Assembly: GCA_947466425.1 (NCBI GenBank)
Contig: CANIBZ010000013.1
Span: forward strand, 1-58,777
DNA from: Flavobacteriales bacterium
Lineage (GTDB): Bacteria > Bacteroidota > Bacteroidia > Flavobacteriales_D > Sanyastnellaceae
Direction: 5' to 3'
DNA: 58,777 nucleotides
Shown: in pieces, positions 44,023 through 53,437 of the stretch
How positions within the stretch are numbered: position 1 is the stretch's first letter
Layout: each line of letters opens with the position of its first letter
The notes under the pieces: model-generated
What the model was told of the DNA's origin: nothing
Databases searched by the model: none
Seen by the model: the letters and a program-made list of their open reading frames with translations, nothing else
Program-made: the position numbers and the translations under genes

Positions 44023-47000
44023 CTAGAGTGCAGCCTCCTGCGACTCAGCTTCTTCATTTTTCTTGCCAAAAATTCTCTTCATGCGCGATTTTGTTTTTTC
44101 GCTCATTTGATACATGACAGGAACTACTATTAATGTGATGAATGTTGCGAAACTTAATCCGAATACTATTGTCCATGCCAACGGTCCCCAGAACGCTACA
44201 CTGTCGCCTCCGAAATAAATCTTTGGGTCCAATTCAGTGAACATGGTAATGAAGTCAATGTTGAATCCGATTGCCAATGGAATCATACCGAGAATGGTTG
44301 CGGTTGCTGTAAGTAATACAGGCGTCATACGGACACGTCCTGCTTCAACAATAGCTTCCTGCAAATTGCTCCCACGCTCACGAAGAATGTCGGTGAATTC
44401 AACCAACAAGATTCCATTGCGGACTACAATACCCGCGAGTGCGACAATACCTACTCCTGTCATGACAATACTGATTGACATGTCGAAAATCGCCAATCCA
44501 AGTAAAACACCAATGACACTGAAAATAATTTCAGACAGAATAATCAACGTTCTTCCAATTGAATTGAATTGCGTAATCAAGATCAGTACAATCAATCCAA
44601 TGGCAATCAATCCCGCCATTCCCAGGAAACTCGCCGTCTCTTGTTGTTGCTCTTTCTCACCGCCCATTTTCACCGTTACTCCTTTTGGTAGGTTGTCGAA
44701 CTCGGCAACTTTTTGTTCAATGGCCGCAACGACTTGATTCGGATTGAATCCGGTAATCACATTCGAACCCAATGTAACAATGCGCTTTTGATCCTTTCTG
44801 CGAATTCCCGCATAAGTACTGCTGTAACGAACATCTGCAAAGGCAGAAATAGGAACCTGGCGTACCTGTCCCATCATATTCATATCGCGGAAGGTGATAA
44901 CCATGTTGCGAACCTCTTCCAGGTTGTTGCGTTGGTCTTCCTTCAAACGAATTTGAATCGGATATTCATCTTCTTCATCTCGGAAATTAGAAGGGTTGTC
45001 GATACCAAATATCGATTTGCGAAACTCCATACCTACTTGCGCCAACGACAGACCTTCCCGATTCAATCGCTCGCGATCAATGTCAATTACAATTTCTGGT
45101 TTGTTGCGTTGCAAATCGCTCTTCAATTCTTCAACACCTGGAATCTGTTGTGCATCTAAATAATTTTTTAAATTCACACTTGCAGTTATTAAGTCTTCGA
45201 AATTCTCTCCGGTAATCTCAACGCTAATGGGCTTCGCTGTAGGAGGACCACTTTGCTCTTGATCCACCGAAATTTCAACCCCAGGTATTCCTTTAACAGC
45301 AGTTCGAATTTTCTCCAAATAATCCAACGTGCTTTGTCCACCGCGTTTCGAAAATTCAACAAATCCAACACCCACTTTCGCCTTGTGCGAATAAGGTGCA
45401 CGGTCATCGCGCGATTCATTCGCGCCAATGGCTACGTTCGTAATGACAGATTCAACAATCGGATTGTTTTCACCCAAGACGCCGTACACGCGTTGCTCAA
45501 TAATTTTAGCTACACTATCGGTCGCCTCTGGCTTCGTTCCAACCGGTAAACTTGCATACACATAAACAAAATTCGGATCTCCTTTCGGGAAGAATACCAC
45601 CTTCGGTTTTCTCAAACCCGTAACCATGAACGACAATACCAACAATGCTAAGGTGCTGAATAAAATGGTCTTTGGTCTTCCCAATGCCCACACCAAGAAC
45701 TTAGCGTAAATCGCTTGAACACCAGGCCATGTCTTGTGTTGGAAATACTCGATCATGCGCTTCAAAATGAAACGATAGAAAATGTAGATGATCAACATGA
45801 ACATGGTAAAGTTCCCCATTCCCACATTTCCAGCAATGTAAAATAGAATTCCAACAACAATGAAAATGACAGATGTGATTCCCAATTTTTTAAGGTTCAC
45901 TCCCTTGTTTTCTTTGTGCGGTTTCATAAAGTCTACTGCGAAAACTGGACTAATGATATACGCTACAATCAACGATGCTGTAAGCGTTATGATTAATGTA
46001 ATGGGAAGGTAACCCATGAACTTTCCAATGACACCGTCCCAGAAGGCTAGAGGAACGAACGGTGCAAGCGTGGTTGCTGTTCCAGATAATACAGGAAGGA
46101 AAATTTCTCCAGCCGCTTTCTTCGCTGCGATCTTAATTGGAACTTTTCCGTTGTCGTAAATGCGGTGTGTGTTTTCAACCACAACAATCGCATCATCCAC
46201 CACAATTCCCAATCCCAACAAGAACGCGAACAAGACAATCATGTTCATGGTGAAGTCCAAACCGGGCAACAACAAGAACGCAATGAACATGGAAAGCGGA
46301 ACAGAAAGTCCAACGAAAATCGCATTCGTTGCTCCCATGAAAAACATAAGAATAATCGTAACTAAAATGAATCCGATGATGATGGTGTTAATCAAATCGT
46401 GCAGCGTAATACGCGTGGTTCTACTCTGATCTCCTGTAACAACAACTTCTAAATCTTGTGGTAATTTGTTTGCCTTCATTTCGGCAATAATTTCCTGAAT
46501 TTCATCGGATGCATTAATCAAATTCTCACCACCGCGCTTGATCACGTTCAACGTTATCACGTTTTTGTGATTCAATCTACCGAAACTTTCTTGCGTCTTG
46601 TGCGCGTCTACCACTTCAGCAATGTCCTTTAAATAAAGGTGTGCACCTGTTTGTCCAGAAACAATGGAATTTTTTATTTCTTCTATGTCTTTGAACTCAC
46701 CGCTCACGCTTAGTGAACGCTTCATGTCATCGAGTTCAACACTTCCACCACTGATGGTTAAGTTTTCGTAATTCAACGTGCGTTCTATGTCCCCAATGCT
46801 AATTTTTGCAGCAGCAGCTTTGTACATGTCAACATTCACCTGAATCTCACGCTCCAATGCTCCAACCATGTCCACACGCGTAATTTCCTTCATTCCTTCA
46901 ATTTTATCTTGAAGTTCTTCCGCGTATTTCTTCAATTCATCGAGGCTATAATTACCCGCAATGTTTACGAACAAAATGGGCATCTCAGAAAACTCAACCT

Positions 47001-47412
47001 CCATAACATTTGGATCGGCAGGAAGATCTTGAGGAAGATCTTTCTTCGCTCTGTCCACCGCGTCTTTTACCTTTTGCTTTGCAACAGGCACGTCTACATT
47101 CGTGTTGAATTCAACCACGACACTCGAAAAATCTTGAATGCTCGTGCTGGTTACTTTCTTAACACCTGCGATAGACTTGATTTGTTTTTCAATGTTTTTG
47201 GAAACCAAATTCTCCACGTCTTTCGGAGCTGCGCCCGGATAAACAGTACTCACATATATTGTTGGAATAACAATATCCGGAAACTGTTCCTTCGGAATGC
47301 TTCTGTACGTAAGAATACCGGCTAACGTTATGAAAATCGTTAGCAAATAAATGGTAGTCTTGTTATCAATGGCCCAACTGGTGGGTTTGAATTCTTTAAA
47401 TTTTTCTAGCAT
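44023..47412 (-). CDS. RND efflux transporter, inner-membrane permease (HAE/HME-type)
   Basis: The 1129-residue protein is full AcrB-type: TM1 TIYLLTIFITLAGILTYRSI, then PEQFPDI-like EQFPDIVIPTIYVSTVYPGA, SIPAGVKKVTSTS-type porter segments, and the TM4 proton-relay stretch LLGLGIVVDDAIVVVENTHR. It continues with TM10-12 and ends in a charged tail. The Asp pair GIVVDDAIVVVENT is conserved. A ~60-residue hydrophobic insert (~505-560) is longer than in AcrB. It pumps drugs, lipids or bile-like compounds out with the adaptor and TolC encoded upstream. Last gene of a four-gene operon with 8-11 bp gaps. Confidence 0.96.
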   Translation of the reverse strand: MLEKFKEFKPTSWAIDNKTTIYLLTIFITLAGILTYRSIPKEQFPDIVIPTIYVSTVYPGAAPKDVENLVSKNIEKQIKSIAGVKKVTSTSIQDFSSVVVEFNTNVDVPVAKQKVKDAVDRAKKDLPQDLPADPNVMEVEFSEMPILFVNIAGNYSLDELKKYAEELQDKIEGMKEITRVDMVGALEREIQVNVDMYKAAAAKISIGDIERTLNYENLTISGGSVELDDMKRSLSVSGEFKDIEEIKNSIVSGQTGAHLYLKDIAEVVDAHKTQESFGRLNHKNVITLNVIKRGGENLINASDEIQEIIAEMKANKLPQDLEVVVTGDQSRTTRITLHDLINTIIIGFILVTIILMFFMGATNAIFVGLSVPLSMFIAFLLLPGLDFTMNMIVLFAFLLGLGIVVDDAIVVVENTHRIYDNGKVPIKIAAKKAAGEIFLPVLSGTATTLAPFVPLAFWDGVIGKFMGYLPITLIITLTASLIVAYIISPVFAVDFMKPHKENKGVNLKKLGITSVIFIVVGILFYIAGNVGMGNFTMFMLIIYIFYRFILKRMIEYFQHKTWPGVQAIYAKFLVWALGRPKTILFSTLALLVLSFMVTGLRKPKVVFFPKGDPNFVYVYASLPVGTKPEATDSVAKIIEQRVYGVLGENNPIVESVITNVAIGANESRDDRAPYSHKAKVGVGFVEFSKRGGQSTLDYLEKIRTAVKGIPGVEISVDQEQSGPPTAKPISVEITGENFEDLITASVNLKNYLDAQQIPGVEELKSDLQRNKPEIVIDIDRERLNREGLSLAQVGMEFRKSIFGIDNPSNFRDEEDEYPIQIRLKEDQRNNLEEVRNMVITFRDMNMMGQVRQVPISAFADVRYSSTYAGIRRKDQKRIVTLGSNVITGFNPNQVVAAIEQKVAEFDNLPKGVTVKMGGEKEQQQETASFLGMAGLIAIGLIVLILITQFNSIGRTLIILSEIIFSVIGVLLGLAIFDMSISIVMTGVGIVALAGIVVRNGILLVEFTDILRERGSNLQEAIVEAGRVRMTPVLLTATATILGMIPLAIGFNIDFITMFTELDPKIYFGGDSVAFWGPLAWTIVFGLSFATFITLIVVPVMYQMSEKTKSRMKRIFGKKNEEAESQEAAL

Positions 47413-47423
47413 GATTCGGCTTC

Positions 47424-48548
47424 TTATAATTCAATGGCCATTCCCTCTGTCAACTCTGCGTAACCCGTGGTAATTAGTTTGTCGCCAACACTCAAACCGC
47501 CTGTCACTTCAGCGTTTCCGGCATACACTTGTCCAACAGTCACTGCTCTTCTGCGAGCCGTAAGCACGCCGTTTTCATTTACTGCAACATATACATATTG
47601 CAAGTTATTTTCATTTTGAATAATGTTCAACGGAGCTAAAATTGCTGCTGCATTTTCATAATCTACAATCTTCATAATGCTAACCATATTCGGGCGAAGC
47701 AATTCGTTTGAACCTGTTAAAATAGCTTCAGCCGTGAAGGTGCGAGTCATCGGGCTAATGAATTTCGCCGTGAAAGAAATACTTCCATCTAACTCTATGT
47801 TCACGTCGGGGAAGAATAGGACAACCTTATTTCCTTTCTTCACTTTGTTCGCATACGATTCAGCTACTTCCGATTTTACTTTTAGTGAATTAAGATTCAC
47901 AATTCTAAAGCAAGGATCAGGATTTTGAGCTGTTGCAAATTGACCCACTCGCGCACCTACATGATCGACTACCCCGTTAATGGGAGCTTTTACCTTTGTA
48001 AGTTCTATTTGTGCTTGAATAGCAAGAATTTGTTTTGTTAGCGCTTCTACTTGAGTTTTTGATTGCAGGTATTGAACTTCACTTCCAATTTTCTGATCCC
48101 ATAATCTCTGTTGTCTTTGGAAAACATCTTGAGCCAATTCCAATTGTGGTTGAATTGCGGCAATCTGAGCAGCATACGCACTGTTGTCTGTTTCAGCCAA
48201 AAGCTGACCTACTTGAACAGCATCCCCTTCATTCACATAAATTTTCGTCACCAATCCAGGAATTTGCGGCGCAACAACGATGTTGTTTTCTGCATCTACC
48301 GTTCCTTGAATTTCCACGCAGTGTTTGAACGGAGCAGTAACCACATCGGTGGTCATAACCTTCCTCGTTTTCGGTGCATTTGTAACACCCAACTCTTTTT
48401 CCAATTCTGCAATTTTTCCATCCAGCTCAGAACGTTTCGCTTTCAAATCGTTCAATTCCGCATTCTTGTCTTTGGTTCCGCAAGAGGCCAACAAGGCAGC
48501 ACCTAAAAGAATTGATGCCGTGATTTTTGAGATATACATGAGTTTCAT
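47424..48548 (-). CDS. RND efflux periplasmic adaptor lipoprotein
   Basis: The 374-residue protein has a lipoprotein signal (GAALLASCGTKD) and a short coiled coil (NAELNDLKAKRSELDGKIAELEKEL). A biotinyl-lipoyl-like half follows (VVAPQIPGLVTKIYVNEGDAVQVGQLLAE), then an alpha-hairpin (~130-175), the second lipoyl half (VKAPINGVVDHVGARVGQ) and beta-barrel domains. It links the RND pump to the TolC-like channel. ATG at 48539 is an alternative start. It lies 11 bp after the TolC-like gene and 11 bp before the pump gene. Confidence 0.95.
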   Translation of the reverse strand: MKLMYISKITASILLGAALLASCGTKDKNAELNDLKAKRSELDGKIAELEKELGVTNAPKTRKVMTTDVVTAPFKHCVEIQGTVDAENNIVVAPQIPGLVTKIYVNEGDAVQVGQLLAETDNSAYAAQIAAIQPQLELAQDVFQRQQRLWDQKIGSEVQYLQSKTQVEALTKQILAIQAQIELTKVKAPINGVVDHVGARVGQFATAQNPDPCFRIVNLNSLKVKSEVAESYANKVKKGNKVVLFFPDVNIELDGSISFTAKFISPMTRTFTAEAILTGSNELLRPNMVSIMKIVDYENAAAILAPLNIIQNENNLQYVYVAVNENGVLTARRRAVTVGQVYAGNAEVTGGLSVGDKLITTGYAELTEGMAIEL

Positions 48549-48559
48549 TTTTCTTTTGA

Positions 48560-49903
48560 TTATAAAGCGTTCAACGATTTTGAGAGTCTAGTTTGTGCGT
48601 TCATTAAACTTAAACGCGCTTGAATAAGAGCAACCTGTGATTGCAGCAGTTGCGAAGTCTGACGAGATAATTCGAAACTTGAAGAAGTTCCTTGATCAAA
48701 TTTTATTTGCGTTTTGTTCAAGATGCTTGCTGCCAAGTTGTAGGATTGCAAAGCCAATTCAACGTTCTGCGTAGCATTCATGTATTCGGCCATTCCGACT
48801 TGATACTCCAACTTCGCTGCATTAGTTGAAAAGGCTAACGTTTCTTCCATTCGCTTCACTTCCACGCCGGCTTTCTGAATGCTTTTCATTTTACCTCCGC
48901 CAGATACAATAGGTACATTCATTGAAAGTCCCCACAATTGCGTTGGATACCAAGGCTGACTTCCCTGGAAAAAGTTGAATTCTTGACGCTGCGCTTGCTT
49001 TTGAAGACTATAAAAAGCAGCCATATTCGGGAGTAAACGCGCCTGTTGATTTTTTACACTTAATTTCTGAAGCGCTAATCCGTCTTTAATAATCTGGTTG
49101 TCTATTAAGTTGTCTGCATTAAAAGGTGTTTGTAGCATTTGGGCATTGAACGAATCCAATATGGTTTTGCTATTGTCTACCAGTGTAATTTCTTCGTCCA
49201 CATTCATTCCAATGGTGAACTTCAACAACGTCTTTGCAATAAGTGCTTGTGTCTGCGCCACGCGAATGCGCGCTTCCAATTCATTTAATGAAAGCGTCAA
49301 TTGCTCTACGTCTTGCGTTTCTACGAAACCCTCTGTTTTCAATGCTTTCGTGTGTTCCAATGTGCTCGCTAATAAATCGCGAGAAGCAGTTAAAAGCGCA
49401 ATGCTTTCTTGCGCAATTACTGCAAGATGATACGCTTCTTCTGTTGCGCGCTTCACTTCAATTTCACTCTTCACAATGTTCTTACTTTGCAAAGCCGCGT
49501 AGGCTTTAGACGCCTGCAGTCCAACTAACCAAGAGCCGTCGAACAACAATTGTGAAGCGTTAATTCCCGCAGTTAATGTTTGAGGAACTCCGAATTGAAC
49601 AGCAACATTCTGACCGGGACGTCCAAAAAAATCGCCAGGCAAAATGCTTGTGGGACGATCAATGAAATTCTGGTATTGAATAGAACCGCTAATTTGTGGA
49701 AGACCAATGGCCAGCAACTCTTCGGTTTGAAGCTTCGCAGTTTGCGCATCAAGCGTCTTCGATTTCACCTGGAAGCCATTCTTCACTGCGAACTCTTTCG
49801 CAGCTGCCAAAGTCAGCGCCTGCTGGGCGCTTCCGAGCGAAACAAAACCAAGCGCCACTGCCAAGAGCACGCTTATTTTTTTGTTTATGTTGAATTGTAT
49901 CAT
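48560..49903 (-). CDS. TolC-family outer-membrane efflux protein
   Basis: ATG at 49903 begins a proper signal peptide (MIQFNINKKISVLLAVALGF); the open frame extends 123 bases further but that part overlaps the TetR gene in another frame. The 447-residue protein shows the duplicated TolC repeat: QALTLAAAKEFAVKNGFQVK with its long helices, then the second half with a Pro-rich WYPTQLWGLSMNVPIVSGG, and coiled-coil helices to the end. It forms the outer channel of the efflux pump. It starts 8 bp after the regulator gene. Confidence 0.94.
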   Translation of the reverse strand: MIQFNINKKISVLLAVALGFVSLGSAQQALTLAAAKEFAVKNGFQVKSKTLDAQTAKLQTEELLAIGLPQISGSIQYQNFIDRPTSILPGDFFGRPGQNVAVQFGVPQTLTAGINASQLLFDGSWLVGLQASKAYAALQSKNIVKSEIEVKRATEEAYHLAVIAQESIALLTASRDLLASTLEHTKALKTEGFVETQDVEQLTLSLNELEARIRVAQTQALIAKTLLKFTIGMNVDEEITLVDNSKTILDSFNAQMLQTPFNADNLIDNQIIKDGLALQKLSVKNQQARLLPNMAAFYSLQKQAQRQEFNFFQGSQPWYPTQLWGLSMNVPIVSGGGKMKSIQKAGVEVKRMEETLAFSTNAAKLEYQVGMAEYMNATQNVELALQSYNLAASILNKTQIKFDQGTSSSFELSRQTSQLLQSQVALIQARLSLMNAQTRLSKSLNAL

Positions 49904-49911
49904 AAATTGAA

Positions 49912-50556
49912 TTATTGCTTTTTCGTTGATTTTTTCTTCGTTGAAGGGGTCGTGTGTAAAATGTTTTTGTTCAGTAACTCTATTCCTTTTAAAGTAGCCA
50001 TGCCGTGAATGTGGTAGGAAAACCATTCCATATAAATGTCACTCACTTTATACTCTTTACTTGGAAATAAATTCTGATCGAACATCACTTCCATTCTTCC
50101 CACATATAATTTCGCTAAGACATTCGGATTAATTTCCTTTCGGTACAATCCATCTTTTTGTCCTTTTTGAATATTCTCGAAAACGCATTTGTAAATAATG
50201 GCCTGACGGGAAGCGAGCATTTTCTGATGGACTCTTGGGTGAAATTTCTCCATATCATATGCAACAGAAGGATGAATATTCTGCAACATTTCCAGCACCC
50301 AACGTTTAATTTCTAAACTTTCGTCAATGGCATTCAATCCTCGGCTACAAATTTCTTCAATCTGATGTTTCTCTGAAGTACTGAATAATACCACCGCATT
50401 TTCCAACAAATCTTCTTTGTCTTTCACATGTGCATACAGCGTCTTCTTTGAGATACAGAGCTTCTTGGCAATGTCATCCATTGTCAGACTCTTAATCCCA
50501 AACTGCAAAAACAACTGAAGTGTTTCCGAGAGAATATGTCGTTTCTTTATTTCCAA
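49912..50556 (-). CDS. TetR/AcrR-family regulator of the efflux operon
   Basis: Homology starts at EIKKRHILSETLQLFLQFGI, so TTG at 50556 is the likely start; no ATG lies nearby, and the longer frame runs into array D. The 214-residue protein has the TetR HTH (TMDDIAKKLCISKKTLYAHVKDKEDLL, ~25-50) and a ligand-binding helical domain. Its C-terminus is basic (TPSTKKKSTKKQ). Local TetR genes commonly repress the pump they precede and respond to its substrates. A perfect -7 element ends 7 bases before this TTG, so the message would be almost leaderless. Confidence 0.88.
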   Translation of the reverse strand: MEIKKRHILSETLQLFLQFGIKSLTMDDIAKKLCISKKTLYAHVKDKEDLLENAVVLFSTSEKHQIEEICSRGLNAIDESLEIKRWVLEMLQNIHPSVAYDMEKFHPRVHQKMLASRQAIIYKCVFENIQKGQKDGLYRKEINPNVLAKLYVGRMEVMFDQNLFPSKEYKVSDIYMEWFSYHIHGMATLKGIELLNKNILHTTPSTKKKSTKKQ

Positions 50557-50563
50557 AGCGCGG

Positions 50564-50571
50564 CAAAGATA
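50564..50571 (-). promoter_or_regulatory. -7 promoter element of the tetR-efflux operon
   Basis: On the minus strand it reads TATCTTTG, an exact TAnnTTTG. It supports the short TTG start at 50556 and argues against any upstream start. No clear -33 TTTG. Confidence 0.55.
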
Positions 50572-50620
50572 GACACAAATTTTACATTGGAAACGAAAAG
50601 TGGGGAAAATGTTTCCTTCA

Positions 50621-50794
50621 ATTGGACGAAGTCCAATCAATCTGACTTCGTCAGATCAATCTCTTCGAGATCAATTGCGTTGCAATCAATCCTGCGGATG
50701 CAGTTGATCAACGAAGTTGATTGATCACGTAGTGATTGATACGAAGTATTGATCGTCTTTGACGATTGATCACGTAGTGATTGATACGAAGGAT
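50621..50794. repeat. Hairpin-chain array D (linkers CA left, TG right)
   Basis: Eleven palindromes, all starting AT and ending AT, all with 3-nt loops (GAA, TTC, TTC, GTT, TGC, then GAA, GTA, GAA, TTT, GTA, GAA). The first five are separated by exactly CA; a centre GCAGTTG (50700-50706) follows; the remaining six are separated by exactly TG. Examples are ATTGGAC-GAA-GTCCAAT (50621-50637), ATCAAC-GAA-GTTGAT (50707-50721) and ATCGTC-TTT-GACGAT (50752-50766). The last one overlaps the first base of the receptor gene's stop codon and has one mismatch. Confidence 0.93.
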
Positions 50795-53202
50795 TACTTA
50801 ACGCGTTTAAACTCATCAACTTGTGACGCCTTCTTCTCTTTCAACTTCTGATTCCCAATCTTCCAAGTAAGATTGATACGCGCAACGCGCGATTCCCAGC
50901 GACCGCTAGCGTCCATGTAGAGACCGGCGTACTGCGAAACACCTCTCCAACGCATGGTATGCAGTATGTCGCCGTAGGCAAGGCGAAGAACGAGTTTCTC
51001 GCCTAAGAAGGTTTTTTGAAAGGCAGCATCTAAACCGCCCATAGGTTTGTTGCGGAAGGTACCGCCCCAAACACTTGGACCGTTGAAGAATCCAGAGAGC
51101 TCGAACGAGGTGGTCTTGTTCACCTTAAAGGTGTTTTGCATGAAGATGTTGTACGACGTAGCGCGGAGATCAATAGTATTCCCGTCTTTGAAAGCTGCAC
51201 GGTTGTGAATGTTGTAAACGCCCAAGTTCACGTAACCGTCCCACCACTTCGCAATGGGAACCGGACTTCCAATGTTGAACGTAATGTTCTCTCTGTATCC
51301 AAGGTTACGCGTTTGAATGAACGAACGCGAAAACTCTGTGGTATCTGTAATCTCGGTGAAGAATCCGCTGGTCTTGCTGTATCCGATAGAACTCGTTAAC
51401 ATGTAAAACAAGGTATGACTCAACTCCAACGCATTGGTGTATTGGGGTTGAAGAAACGCATTGCCGCGTGAATACGAAAGCTCATCCAAACGAGATTCAA
51501 ACGGATTCAAGGTTTGATAACTCGGACGATCAATTCTCCTGCTGAACGTTAAGTTGAAGGTGCTCGTTTCCTTGTGGTCAAAGGTTATCGCGGCACTTGG
51601 AAACAAGTTAGTGTACAAGCGATCGACGTGGGTTAAGGGCTGAGGAGTTAAGGCGAACAACTCGCCGTTGCTCTTCGTGTTTTCGGCACGGACACCCACT
51701 TGCCATCCAAATTTTTTGTACTTACCCGAGGCGTTTGTGTAGGCAGCTAAGACACGCTCTTTGTATTCAAAGGCATTGGTTCTGCTCGAATCTACGCTGA
51801 ACACATTTCCATTCACATTGAAAAAATCGAGGTTGTTGTTCGTGTTCACCTGGGTGCCTTTCACCCCGGCTTCCCACTTGATTTTTTTCCAATTGAAGCT
51901 GTAATCTACTCGAAGCACGGCAATATCAATTTTAGTAGAAGTGTTGTTCTGGTATATGCGTTCGTTCAACAAAGTTCCATCTGAACCCATGTACCTGTTC
52001 GGCTGATAGTTTTTATTTTGAATGTCGAACTGCCCGTAATTCGCATCAATAGTTAGTTCCTTGTCGTTCGAACCTTTCCATTGATAGTTGATATTTCCAC
52101 CGTAGTTGTTGCGGAATCCGTTGTTATCTGAAATAGCTTCCAAGGTGCTGTCAATCCCAGCCCCTGGCATTACACTGCCTATAGGAGTAGAGCCGTGGCT
52201 GTTCCACAAGCTGTTGGCAAGATTCGTATTCACCGAAAATCCTATGGTGTTTTTATCGTTGATGGAAATGTCAATCCCCGCCTTTCCGTAATGCGACTTG
52301 TCTTTGTTGTAGGTATATGTTTTCTGATCGAAGAAAATATCGTTCTGTTCTTTGTAGAAACGCATGTATCCCCAATCTTCTGTGAATGCATTTCCGTAAG
52401 TCGCATACACATTGGTCTTTCCTTTTCTTCTGTTGTAGGTGAAGGAACCGTTGGTCTTTCCATAAATCTGATTTCCGTATCCAATTCCGAACGTCGCATT
52501 CTGACCGTAGTTACTGTTCTTCTTCATCACGATATTCAAAATACCGGCAGTTCCCGCGGCATCATAGCGTGCAGAAGGATTCGTTATAATCTCAATTTTT
52601 TCAATGTTGGAAGAAGGCGTGCTTTTCAAGAAATCAGCTAACTGCGCACCTTGAAGGGGAGAAATTCTTCCATCGATATAAACCGTGATTCCCGACTTTC
52701 CTTTTACGGAAATGTTGTTGTTGTTATCAATGACAACACCCGGTGCTCTTCGCAACAATTCCAACGCATTCAGTCCAACCGCATTGGCCGTTCCTTCCAC
52801 ATTGAAAATGGTTTTATCGGCTTGCACTTGCACCAACGGTTTCTTCGCCACAAATTCCATTTCAGACGTCACCGCTGAAGTCCTTGTCAACTGCACCGTT
52901 CCGAGGTTCACACTTGCATTTGCCGCAATCTTTTTCCAAATAGGCTTGTATCCAATGATGTTGAAATACACCAATACTGAATCGGCACTTTCAATTTCCA
53001 AACTAAACGCCCCACTGTTATCCGAAGCCGTCGCCTTCAACACCAAACTGTCCTTCACCGCATGAACACTCACGCTCACAAAAGCCAAGTTCTCTGTCTT
53101 TCCAGCATCAATACCTTCAACAACCCCGGTGATGGTGGAGGTTTGGGAGAAGGAAAATAAGGTGATGAATGTCAGGAAAAAGGTGATAACGAAGTTTTTC
53201 AT
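50794..53202 (-). CDS. TonB-dependent receptor-like outer-membrane barrel
   Basis: ATG at 53202 opens a signal peptide (MKNFVITFFLTFITLFSFSQ); the 60-base extension of the frame is array E DNA. The 802-residue protein has a carboxypeptidase-like sandwich (~22-105: GVVEGIDAGKTENLAFVSVS), a TonB plug (ALELLRRAPGVVIDNNNNISVKG, then IEKIEIITNPSARYDAAGTAGILNI) and an outer-membrane barrel of the OMP_b-brl_3 type. The C-terminal tail QKLKEKKASQVDEFKRVK is charged and not barrel-like. The substrate is unknown; this subgroup is often called a SusC-like or Fe/peptide receptor without proof. Arrays D and E lie immediately on either side of it. Confidence 0.88.
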   Translation of the reverse strand: MKNFVITFFLTFITLFSFSQTSTITGVVEGIDAGKTENLAFVSVSVHAVKDSLVLKATASDNSGAFSLEIESADSVLVYFNIIGYKPIWKKIAANASVNLGTVQLTRTSAVTSEMEFVAKKPLVQVQADKTIFNVEGTANAVGLNALELLRRAPGVVIDNNNNISVKGKSGITVYIDGRISPLQGAQLADFLKSTPSSNIEKIEIITNPSARYDAAGTAGILNIVMKKNSNYGQNATFGIGYGNQIYGKTNGSFTYNRRKGKTNVYATYGNAFTEDWGYMRFYKEQNDIFFDQKTYTYNKDKSHYGKAGIDISINDKNTIGFSVNTNLANSLWNSHGSTPIGSVMPGAGIDSTLEAISDNNGFRNNYGGNINYQWKGSNDKELTIDANYGQFDIQNKNYQPNRYMGSDGTLLNERIYQNNTSTKIDIAVLRVDYSFNWKKIKWEAGVKGTQVNTNNNLDFFNVNGNVFSVDSSRTNAFEYKERVLAAYTNASGKYKKFGWQVGVRAENTKSNGELFALTPQPLTHVDRLYTNLFPSAAITFDHKETSTFNLTFSRRIDRPSYQTLNPFESRLDELSYSRGNAFLQPQYTNALELSHTLFYMLTSSIGYSKTSGFFTEITDTTEFSRSFIQTRNLGYRENITFNIGSPVPIAKWWDGYVNLGVYNIHNRAAFKDGNTIDLRATSYNIFMQNTFKVNKTTSFELSGFFNGPSVWGGTFRNKPMGGLDAAFQKTFLGEKLVLRLAYGDILHTMRWRGVSQYAGLYMDASGRWESRVARINLTWKIGNQKLKEKKASQVDEFKRVK

Positions 53203-53220
53203 GAGCGCGAAAATACGATA

Positions 53221-53436
53221 ATCCTGCGGATCATTCACTTCGTGATCAATTGTCGGAGACAATCAATCAACTTCGTTGATCAATCGCTATGCGATCAATT
53301 GCGTTGCAATCAATCCTGCGGATGCAGTTTATCACCAAGTGATTGATACGGAGTATTGATCTGACGTAGTCAGATTGATCCGAAGGATTGATTCGTAGAA
53401 TTGATCACGTAGTGATTGATCCGAACTCGTTCGGAT
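53221..53436. repeat. Hairpin-chain array E (linkers CA left, TG right)
   Basis: Fourteen palindromes: seven joined by CA, a centre GCAGTTT (53324-53330), then seven joined by TG. Loops are 3 nt except the last, ATCCGAAC-TC-GTTCGGAT. Stems vary from 4 to 8 bp (ATAC-GGA-GTAT, ATCTGAC-GTA-GTCAGAT). One unit has an end mismatch (53234-53246). The core around the centre, ATTGC-GTT-GCAAT, CA, ATCC-TGC-GGAT, GCAGTT, is identical to array D. The array ends 1 base from the dihydroorotase stop codon. Confidence 0.93.
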
Positions 53437-53437
53437 T

